Shown piece after piece: positions 41,887 through 48,538 of a stretch of DNA of 48,538 bases. Under the pieces are notes generated by a model. It was not told the DNA's origin. It saw only the letters and a list, made by a program, of their open reading frames with translations, and searched no databases. The DNA is from Gemmatimonadota bacterium. Its GTDB lineage: Bacteria > Gemmatimonadota > Gemmatimonadetes > Longimicrobiales > Gaopeijiaceae. The DNA lies in NCBI GenBank assembly GCA_007121775.1, contig SKJY01000002.1, positions 1 to 48,538 of the forward strand. Reading direction: 5' to 3'. Position numbers and translations under genes: made by a program. Each line of letters starts with the position of its first letter. Position 1 is the stretch's first letter.

Positions 41887-43407
41887 ATGAACCGACGGGA
41901 ACTCCTGAAGACTGGTGCCCTGGCGGGCGCCGCCGCCGCCGCGGCCCACCTGCCGGGGCTCGGTGCACTCCGGGCCGCCCGTGCCTCCACCTCCGGCTAC
42001 CCCTTCTCCAGTCGTCTCAGTGAGGGCCGGAACCTCATCTTCCTGGTCCTGGACGGGACCGGGTATGAGGATATGGCTGCCGCCTCCTACTTCTCCAGGC
42101 GGGTGCTGGGACGCCCCCTTCTCCTGGAGCGGGTCCTGGGCGCCGGTCAGTATGGGAGCATGGACGTGCAGAGCCTCACTGCGGTGGTGACGGACTCCGC
42201 CGCCGCCACCTCGGCGTGGGCCACCGGTCGGCGGGTGGTGAACGGAGCCCTCTCCCAGCTTCCCGACGGTCGGGATCTGACTCCCATCATGCATGTGGCC
42301 CGGGAGCAGGGACGGGCCACCGGTCTCGTGACCACCACCCGGATGACCCACGCCACCCCGGCGGGGTGGGTGGCCCGGGTGGCCTCTCGCGGGAGGGAGG
42401 AGGAGATCGCCGAGCAGTACCTGGCCTTTCAGCCCGACATCCTGCTGGGCGGGGGGCGCGGTCCCTTCGAGGTTTCCACCCGAAGCGATGGGAGGGATCT
42501 GCTGGCAGAGTTCCGGGAAGCTGGATACCAGGTCGTCCACGAGGCTGGTGAGTTGGAGGAAGCCACAGGAGACCGACTCCTGGGACTCTTCACCGAGAGT
42601 GACCTACACCTCCCCTACGAGGCGGACCGTCGCTTCCAGAATGTCCCCTCGCCCTCCCTCGCCGCCATGACCCGCAAGGCGCTCCAGCACCTGGGCGACC
42701 GGGACGGAGGTTTCGTGCTGCAGGTGGAGGCCGGCCGCATCGACCACGCCAATCACAGGAGCGACATGGGAGCCGTGCTCTGGGACTGGATGGCGGCGGA
42801 CGAGGCGCTGGATGAGATCCTCACCTTCATGGAGACCCAGAACGATACGCTCCTCATCGTCGCCGCCGACCATGACACCGGTGGAGGAGCCGTATACGGG
42901 TTCGGTTCCGGCTACCGTGCCTCCACCCAGGCCTTCGAGACCCTGGCCGGCGTTCGGGCCTCCCACGAGTGGCTCTTCAGGGAGGTCATCGTCCCGGGCC
43001 TAACCCCCGGCGAGATCCAGGACGCGGTGCGGGAGTACCTGGGGGTCCATGTGCCCGACGCCAACGCCGAAATCATGGCTCGGGTGGTGGCCGGGGAGCG
43101 GGGGAACCGGGAGGTCCAGCGGGGTCATCCCAACGCCCACGCCTCCCAGCCGGGGAACACCCTGGCCAAGCTCATGAGCATCAGCCCCGACGGGAGTCCC
43201 GACCGGCCCAACGTCTCCTTCAGCACGAGCCATCACACCGCAGGGCTCGTCCCGGTCTCGATCCTGGGACCCGCAGTGGCCCCGGGCGCCCTGGGCTTCG
43301 TGGAAAACACCGAACTCTTCCACATCATGTGCGCCGCCCTGGGCACCCGCTTTGAGAATCCGGGGATGACGGAAGCCGAAGCGCTGGAGGCACTCCGAAT
43401 GGGGTAG
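41887..43407 (+). CDS. Alkaline phosphatase (PhoA family), Tat-exported
   Basis: A 506-aa phosphomonoesterase. The N-terminus 'MNRRELLKTGALAGAAAAAA' is a twin-arginine signal, so it is exported folded. Metal and catalytic residues: Asp56 in 'IFLVLDGTG', nucleophile Ser104 in 'VVTDSAAATSAWATG', 'THATPAGWVARVASRG', 'QVEAGRIDHANHRSD', 'VAADHDTGGGAVYG' and 'SHHTAGLVPVSI'. It releases phosphate from organic esters in the periplasm. No pho-type box is evident. Its stop codon is four bases from the convergent argG stop. Confidence 0.93.
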   Translation: MNRRELLKTGALAGAAAAAAHLPGLGALRAARASTSGYPFSSRLSEGRNLIFLVLDGTGYEDMAAASYFSRRVLGRPLLLERVLGAGQYGSMDVQSLTAVVTDSAAATSAWATGRRVVNGALSQLPDGRDLTPIMHVAREQGRATGLVTTTRMTHATPAGWVARVASRGREEEIAEQYLAFQPDILLGGGRGPFEVSTRSDGRDLLAEFREAGYQVVHEAGELEEATGDRLLGLFTESDLHLPYEADRRFQNVPSPSLAAMTRKALQHLGDRDGGFVLQVEAGRIDHANHRSDMGAVLWDWMAADEALDEILTFMETQNDTLLIVAADHDTGGGAVYGFGSGYRASTQAFETLAGVRASHEWLFREVIVPGLTPGEIQDAVREYLGVHVPDANAEIMARVVAGERGNREVQRGHPNAHASQPGNTLAKLMSISPDGSPDRPNVSFSTSHHTAGLVPVSILGPAVAPGALGFVENTELFHIMCAALGTRFENPGMTEAEALEALRMG

Positions 43408-43417
43408 GCCCCTACCC
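43402..43417. terminator. Palindrome across the phosphatase and argG stop codons
   Basis: GGGTAG-GCCC-CTACCC: a 6-bp stem in which the TAG of the plus-strand phosphatase lies in one arm and the TAG of minus-strand argG in the other. No U-tract on either side, so terminator function is uncertain. Confidence 0.5.
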
Positions 43418-44680
43418 GTCTTCTTCCGCCGCTTGCGCCTCTTCTTCCGCCGCCTGCTCCAGGATCAGCTTGTGGGCCCGGAGGCGGAGCGAGCTGATGC
43501 GGATGAAGCCCCAGGCGTCGGATTGGTCGTATCCACCGGCCCGGTCCATGGATGACAGCTCCTGGTTGTAGAGGAGCGAGGAGGAGGTCCTTCCCTGGGG
43601 GATGACGTTCCCCTTGAAGAGGTCCACCCGGACACGTCCGTCGATGAGCTGCTCCGACTGGCGGAAGGCCGCCTGGATGAAGTCCATCTCCGGCGAGAAC
43701 CAGAATCCGTTGTAGATGATCTCGGCGAAGCGGGGCGACAGCATGTCCCGGAGGCGGAGCACCTCCCGATCCATGGCCACACCCTCCAGATCCCGGAGCG
43801 CGTGGTGGAGCACGGTCCCGCCGGGGGTCTCATAGATCCCCCGGGACTTGATCCCCACAAAGCGGTTCTCCACCATGTCGATCCGACCGATCCCGTGGAG
43901 CCCTCCCACCTCGTTCAGGTAGTTGAAGAGGGCCACCGGATCCGAGTGGATGATCCCGTCGTCCAGATTCTCGACCCGAACCGGCATGGCGTCCTTGAAC
44001 TCGATGGCCAGGCGGACGGGCTCATCCGGAGCCTCCATCACCGAGCGGGTGAGCTTGAACATGTCCGCCGGCGGGGCCGTCTCCGGATCCTCCAGGATGC
44101 CGGCCTCATAGGACCGGTGCATGAGGTTCTCGTCGCTGGAGTAGGGCTTCTCCGCCGTGGCCTCCACCGGGATGTCATGCTCCCGGGCAAAGGCCAGCAG
44201 ATCGGGGCGGCCCTGGAAGCGGGCCAGGAACTCCGGGTCCTTCCACGGAGCAATGACCTGGAGCTGGGGAGCCAGGGCGGCGAAGGCCAGCTCGAAGCGA
44301 ACCTGGTCGTTCCCCTTCCCGGTGGCCCCGTGGGCCACGGCCCCGGCCCCCTCCCGAAGCGCGATCTCCACCTGGCGGCGAGCGATCACAGGCCGGGCCA
44401 GCGCCGTCCCCAGGAGGTAACGATTCTCGTAGACGGCGTTGCCGGCGATGGCGGGAAAGATGAACTCCCGGACGAAATCCTCCCTCAGGTCCTCCACGAA
44501 CACCTTGGAGGCGCCGGTGCGGAGAGCCCGCTCCGCCACATCGTCGAAATCCTCCTTCTGGCCCACATCGGCCACATAGGCGATGACCTCATACCCCTGC
44601 TGCTCCAGGACCTTGAGGATGCAGGCGGTATCCAGACCGCCACTGTATGCCAGGACCACCTTCCTTTCGTTCACCGCCAC
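43412..44680 (-). CDS. argG: Argininosuccinate synthase
   Basis: A 422-aa ATP-dependent ligase joining citrulline and aspartate in arginine synthesis. ATP-pyrophosphatase loop '[15 protein letters not shown]', then '[18 protein letters not shown]'-type segment (here '[17 protein letters not shown]'), '[16 protein letters not shown]' and '[24 protein letters not shown]' (partly quoted). I chose GTG at 44680; a second GTG at 44674 is equally possible, and no ATG is near. The very end '[15 protein letters not shown]' comes from a short duplicated GCGGAAGAAG-type sequence and extends past the usual C-terminus. Confidence 0.96.
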   Translation of the reverse strand: MAVNERKVVLAYSGGLDTACILKVLEQQGYEVIAYVADVGQKEDFDDVAERALRTGASKVFVEDLREDFVREFIFPAIAGNAVYENRYLLGTALARPVIARRQVEIALREGAGAVAHGATGKGNDQVRFELAFAALAPQLQVIAPWKDPEFLARFQGRPDLLAFAREHDIPVEATAEKPYSSDENLMHRSYEAGILEDPETAPPADMFKLTRSVMEAPDEPVRLAIEFKDAMPVRVENLDDGIIHSDPVALFNYLNEVGGLHGIGRIDMVENRFVGIKSRGIYETPGGTVLHHALRDLEGVAMDREVLRLRDMLSPRFAEIIYNGFWFSPEMDFIQAAFRQSEQLIDGRVRVDLFKGNVIPQGRTSSSLLYNQELSSMDRAGGYDQSDAWGFIRISSLRLRAHKLILEQAAEEEAQAAEEDG

Positions 44681-44869
44681 CCCCGGAGAAGGATTTCTGT
44701 TGCATCGGGAAGAGCCCGAAATGAAGGTAGAAGGGTCTGGATCAGCAAGGGGGGGCGGGCGTGACGCCCGCAAACCCGAGATGCTTCCGCCCCGTTCGCC
44801 GCCTGGGGTCGACCACGCACCAACCACCCTGCCGACGCCCCTCGTCCTCGCCACTCCAGGAGTACTGCC

Positions 44870-47233
44870 ATGCTGGCCCGCCACGTCATCCCCCTTCCGG
44901 AGCACATCTACCCGGCCGATGAATGGCGCATCGTCGAGTCCCGTTTCGACCCCAGCCACATGGCCAGGGCTGAGACCATCTTCGCCCAGTCCAACGGTTT
45001 CGTGGGGCTCCGCGCAACTCCGGAGGAAGGTCGCCCTTCCCTCTCCCCGGGAACCTTCGTCAATGGCTTCCACGAGACCTGGCCCATCAAGCATGCGGAG
45101 GAAGCTTACGGGCTCGCCCGGACAGGGCAGACCATCGTCAACGTACCGGATGTGAGCGTCTTCAAGCTCTATGTGGACGATGAGCCCCTGGTCCTCTCCT
45201 TCGCCCATCTGTGGGACTACCGGAGAGTGTTGGACATGCGGGCCGGCACTCTCACCCGGGAGCTGATCTGGTCCACTCCCGGTGGCAAGAAGGTCCAGGT
45301 GCGCACGACCCGCATGGTTTCGTTTCGGGACCGGCACCTGGTTCTCATGGACTATGAGGTCAGCCTGCTGGAGGGGAGCGCGCCTGTCACCATCGTCTCC
45401 AAGGTCCTGAACCGGCAGGACACGGTTCCCGACGACGAACCGGCCCCCTCCTTCGCCGATCCACGGCTCGCCCGGCAGTTCCCCGAACGGGTCCTCCACT
45501 GCAAGGTCGCCCAGGCCAGGGACCACCGGATCCTCCTGGGCTACCGGACTGGACGAAGCGGGATGACGCTGGGTGTGGGGGTGGACCACGTCATCGATAC
45601 CCGTGCCTCACACACGGTGGAGGTGGAGGCGGACGGGGATCTCTCGCGCCTCGTCCTCACCGCCGAGGTGGGCCCCGGTGAAGCCATCCGGATGACCAAG
45701 TACGCCGCATACCAGACCTCCAGCGTGGTGCCGGCGGCGGAGTTGGCCGACCGCTGTGCCCGGACGCTGGACCGGGCAGTGCGGCAGGGGGTGGAGCACC
45801 ACCTGACGGCGCAACGCGGCGAACTGGACCGATTCTGGGACCGAGCCGATGTCCGGATCTCCAACGGCCCCGAGACCGCCCGCACCCGCCAGGCAATCCG
45901 GTGGAACCTCTTCCAGTTGGCACAGGCCACCTGGCGGGCCGAGGGGACGGGCGTCCCGGCCAAGGGGCTCACCGGGCAGGCCTACGAGGGCCATTTCTTC
46001 TGGGACACGGAAATCTACGTTCTCCCCTTCCTGGCCTTCACCCACCCCCGCATCGCCCGGAATCTCCTCCGCCTTCGTCACTCCATGCTGGGTCGGGCCC
46101 GGGCCCGGGCTCGGGAGCTCAGGCAGAGGGGTGCCCTCTTCCCCTGGCGCACCATCAACGGGGATGAGGCCTCGGCCTACTACCAGGCCGGAACCGCGCA
46201 ATACCACATCAATGCGGACATCGCCTACGCCGTCCTCAGGTACGTGGAGATCCGGGGGGATACCGACTTCATGGATCGGTGGGGCGCGGAGCTTCTGGTG
46301 GAGACGGCGAGGATGTGGGCCGATCTGGGGTTCTATGGGGACGACGGTCGCTTCCACATCCACGGGGTCACCGGACCGGATGAATACACCACGGTGGTGA
46401 ACGACAACGCCTTCACGAACCTCATGGCTCGCCTCAACCTCTTCACTGCGGCGGGTGTGGTCCGGGAGATGGCCAAGCGGAATCCGGAGGGGTTCCATGC
46501 CCTGGCCGACGCCACCGACCTCCTTCTGGATGAAGCCCAGGTGTGGGAAGAGGCGGCCCGGGCCATGTACATCCCCTACGACCAGGAGCGAGGAATCCTC
46601 CCACAGGACGCAGCCTTTCTGGAGCGGGAACGATGGGATCTGCGCGCCACCCCCCGGGAGTGCTTCCCCCTACTCCTCCACTTCCACCCCCTCACCATCT
46701 ATCGGCACCAGGTCATCAAGCAAGCCGATGTGGTGTTGGCCTTATTCCTCCTGGATGATGAATTCGGCCTGGACGAGAAACGCAGGAACTTCCGGTACTA
46801 CGATCCCCTCACCACCGGCGATTCGTCCCTTTCGGCCGCCGTGCAGAGTATCGTGGCGGCGGAGATCGGCGATGAGGAGAAGGCTCTTGAGTACTTCGAC
46901 TACGCCCTGATGATGGATCTGGGCGATGTGGCGGGAAATGTCTCCGACGGCGTCCACGTCGCCTCCACCGGTGGAGTCTGGCAGGCTCTGGTTTTCGGTT
47001 TCGGTGGGGTCCGGGACCGGGCAGGGCGGCTCGAAGTGAATCCGGCGCTCCCCTCCCAGTGGGACTCACTCGCGTTCTCTCTGCGGTACCGGGATCGGCA
47101 GGTCCGGATCCACCTGGAACAGGCCGGGGGACGAATCTCCCTGGAAGAAGGGGAACCCCTGCAGATCCGGGTCCGGGGGGAAGACCATACACTGGAGCCA
47201 GGGGAGACGCTCCGGTTGCCGCCCGCCTCCTGA
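44870..47233 (+). CDS. GH65 family disaccharide phosphorylase-type enzyme
   Basis: A 787-aa cytoplasmic enzyme of glycoside hydrolase family 65 (maltose, trehalose, kojibiose or related phosphorylases). An N-terminal super-sandwich domain (~1-290), then the (alpha/alpha)6 barrel with '[24 protein letters not shown]' (partly quoted), the acid Glu in '[19 protein letters not shown]', and phosphate-site segments '[16 protein letters not shown]' and '[18 protein letters not shown]', then a C-terminal beta domain. Start has AGGAG seven bases upstream. No beta-phosphoglucomutase gene lies next to it, so the exact substrate cannot be told. Confidence 0.93.
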   Translation: MLARHVIPLPEHIYPADEWRIVESRFDPSHMARAETIFAQSNGFVGLRATPEEGRPSLSPGTFVNGFHETWPIKHAEEAYGLARTGQTIVNVPDVSVFKLYVDDEPLVLSFAHLWDYRRVLDMRAGTLTRELIWSTPGGKKVQVRTTRMVSFRDRHLVLMDYEVSLLEGSAPVTIVSKVLNRQDTVPDDEPAPSFADPRLARQFPERVLHCKVAQARDHRILLGYRTGRSGMTLGVGVDHVIDTRASHTVEVEADGDLSRLVLTAEVGPGEAIRMTKYAAYQTSSVVPAAELADRCARTLDRAVRQGVEHHLTAQRGELDRFWDRADVRISNGPETARTRQAIRWNLFQLAQATWRAEGTGVPAKGLTGQAYEGHFFWDTEIYVLPFLAFTHPRIARNLLRLRHSMLGRARARARELRQRGALFPWRTINGDEASAYYQAGTAQYHINADIAYAVLRYVEIRGDTDFMDRWGAELLVETARMWADLGFYGDDGRFHIHGVTGPDEYTTVVNDNAFTNLMARLNLFTAAGVVREMAKRNPEGFHALADATDLLLDEAQVWEEAARAMYIPYDQERGILPQDAAFLERERWDLRATPRECFPLLLHFHPLTIYRHQVIKQADVVLALFLLDDEFGLDEKRRNFRYYDPLTTGDSSLSAAVQSIVAAEIGDEEKALEYFDYALMMDLGDVAGNVSDGVHVASTGGVWQALVFGFGGVRDRAGRLEVNPALPSQWDSLAFSLRYRDRQVRIHLEQAGGRISLEEGEPLQIRVRGEDHTLEPGETLRLPPAS

Positions 47234-47508
47234 GCGAGCCTTGGAGTCAGGCGGTGCTCCGGCACCTGGTCCGCAAACCCGTCCAACTCGTTGGAGTTTG
47301 GTGGTGAAAGACGTTGGACCCCTTCCCGCGAGGGGATGGAACCCCCACCGCCCCGGGTCTATCTTTTTCGGTGTCGGGAGCGGCCGCGGTTCGCGATTCC
47401 GGAGCCCTCCGGGATCATCATCCGCCCTCGACGCTTCCCGTTTCCGGCCCGCCCCCTGTGCGGTGGACGCCGGTCCAGAGCGACCCTTCCGGAAGGAGTT
47501 GGCCGCCC
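47234..47508. other. Intergenic region before the M28 peptidase
   Basis: 275 bases between same-strand genes. I see no ORF with a good start, no clear hairpin with a U-tract, and no promoter I would call. Confidence 0.4.
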
Positions 47509-48538
47509 ATGCGAGCTTTCCTGTCTGCCCTCCCCCTCCTGCTCCTCTTCTCCTGGATCTCTCCTGCCCCGGTCCAGGCCCAGACCCTGGCCACCGATGA
47601 CCCGGTGCTACAGGGAATCTGGGAACGAGCCATGCACCACTCCCAGGTGGAAGACCTGGCCCAGATACTTACTGACTCCATTGGTCCTCGCCTGGTGGGG
47701 ACCCCAGGTATCGACCGTGCACATGACTGGGTCGTACGCCAGTTCAACGAGTGGGGGGTCGAGGCCGAGAACCGGCAATACGGTACCTGGCAGGGATGGC
47801 GCCGGGGGATCAGCCACATCGACATGCTGGAGCCTTGGGTCCGCTCCCTCGAGGGAATCAATCTGGCGTGGAGCGCCGCCACCGATGGTCCCGTCACCGG
47901 CGATGTGGTGGTCCTACCCGAGTTCGAGAGCGCCGAGGCCTTCGAGGCCTGGCTCCCCTCAGTGGCTGGCCGCTTTGTCATGATCTCCCTGGCTCCCTTC
48001 TCGTGCCGACCGGAGAGCAACTGGGAAGAGCACGCCACCCCCGAATCACTGGAGCGGTACCGGGAGCGCCGGGCAGAGGAGATGCAGGCGTGGAATGCCC
48101 GGATCCAGGCTACGGGCGCCGGAGCCCAGAACCTCCCCCTCCGATTGGAGGCGGCGGGGGCCGCAGGGATCGTAACCATCAACTGGGCAGGTGGATGGGG
48201 GACGAACCGGATCTTCAGCTCCCGCACCCGGGAGATCCCTACCTTCGAGCTCTCCTGCGAGGACTATGGGATGCTCTTCCGGCTGGCCTCCCGGGGCCAG
48301 GGACCGGTATTGCGGGTGAACTTCGAAGCCGAGTTCCTGGGTGAGGTTCCCGTCTTCAACACCATCGCCACCATCCCTGGAACGGAACTCCCCGAAGAGT
48401 ACGTAGTGCTTTCGGCACACATCGACACCTGGGACGGCGCCCCGGGCGGAACGGACAACACCACCGGCGTCTCCCTCATGATGGAGGCCGTCCGGATCCT
48501 GCGGGAGGTGTACCCCGAGCCGAAGCGCACCATCATCG
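47509..48538 (+). CDS. M28 family zinc peptidase, 3' end outside the window
   Basis: The first 343 codons of a secreted M28 peptidase, not in the ORF track because no stop is reached. Start ATG 47509 follows GGAAGGAG. Signal peptide 'MRAFLSALPLLLLFSWISPAPVQAQ' (partly quoted) ends in an AxA-like site. Residues ~100-270 hold an insert similar to PA domains. The catalytic domain begins at 'VFNTIATIPGTELPEEYVVLSAHIDTWDGAPGGTDNTTG', with the first zinc ligands His and Asp in 'SAHIDTWDGAPGGTDN'. Remaining ligands are beyond the window. Confidence 0.92.
   Translation, partial: MRAFLSALPLLLLFSWISPAPVQAQTLATDDPVLQGIWERAMHHSQVEDLAQILTDSIGPRLVGTPGIDRAHDWVVRQFNEWGVEAENRQYGTWQGWRRGISHIDMLEPWVRSLEGINLAWSAATDGPVTGDVVVLPEFESAEAFEAWLPSVAGRFVMISLAPFSCRPESNWEEHATPESLERYRERRAEEMQAWNARIQATGAGAQNLPLRLEAAGAAGIVTINWAGGWGTNRIFSSRTREIPTFELSCEDYGMLFRLASRGQGPVLRVNFEAEFLGEVPVFNTIATIPGTELPEEYVVLSAHIDTWDGAPGGTDNTTGVSLMMEAVRILREVYPEPKRTII

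Noticed and set aside
44681-45589. Upstream extension of argG to 725 aa
   Set aside because: That part is antisense to the GH65 gene and low in conserved sequence; ArgG begins at the GTG near 44680 just before its ATP loop.
1-48538. tRNA, rRNA, insertion sequences or prophage genes
   Set aside because: No cloverleaf, rRNA segment, transposase or integrase was recognised by eye; a tRNAscan-type search could still find a missed tRNA.

Overview
The window is GC-rich, gene-dense bacterial chromosome. Small genes often overlap by ATGA, there are many lipoproteins with a lipobox, and several secreted peptidases are present (S9, M28, M30-like and an aminopeptidase). Together with the gene families, this suggests a Gemmatimonadota-type Gram-negative, probably a marine or salt-adapted lineage. 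That assignment is inference from gene content and style; no rRNA or tRNA gene is visible to confirm it.

Layout. (1) 1-6.8 kb: the 3' part of an S9 peptidase; a tightly overlapping minus-strand set (M30-like metallopeptidase lipoprotein, small lipoprotein, TspO, YhbY); then MutT and an NlpE-like lipoprotein that converge and overlap. (2) 6.9-14.8 kb: an eleven-gene Mrp-type cation/proton antiporter operon on the minus strand. Its order (E-F-G-DUF4040-MbhE-like-B-C-D-D-small-D) matches the antiporter half of membrane-bound hydrogenase rather than classical mrpABCDEFG. (3) 15.0-21.7 kb: transketolase, LeuS, a DUF983 protein, a metallo-aminopeptidase lipoprotein and a small unknown protein, all minus strand. 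(4) 21.9-23.8 kb: a single-domain rhodanese and a DUF4015 glycosidase-like lipoprotein, plus strand. (5) 23.7-34.1 kb: a complete histidine operon, hisG-D-C-H-A-B-F-IE, followed by an ABC exporter and an MFS transporter. (6) 34.4-36.2 kb: a beta-propeller-like lipoprotein and a TlpA-like thioredoxin. (7) 36.4-40.9 kb: a sulfur module of two half-size YeeE/YedE transporters, a persulfide-dioxygenase/rhodanese fusion and a SulP permease. (8) 41-48.5 kb: a small outer-membrane-type protein, a Tat-exported alkaline phosphatase, ArgG, a GH65 phosphorylase-type enzyme and the start of an M28 peptidase.

The most striking signal is just upstream of hisG. An unannotated 27-codon reading frame carries five His codons within eleven positions (residues 7-17). 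About 35 bases later comes a 12-bp GC hairpin followed by seven T residues, and then hisG. This has the layout of a transcription-attenuation leader for the his operon. A promoter-like TTGACC-N17-TAGCTT places the expected transcription start almost on the leader ATG, so the leader peptide could be translated from a leaderless mRNA. Other points of interest are a perfect ATAGTA-TTC-TACTAT dyad in the promoter region of the sulfur module, loss of the TM7 lysine in the third MrpD-like subunit, an adjacent 23-bp repeat upstream of a small ORF, and a palindrome that holds both stop codons of convergent phoA-like and argG.
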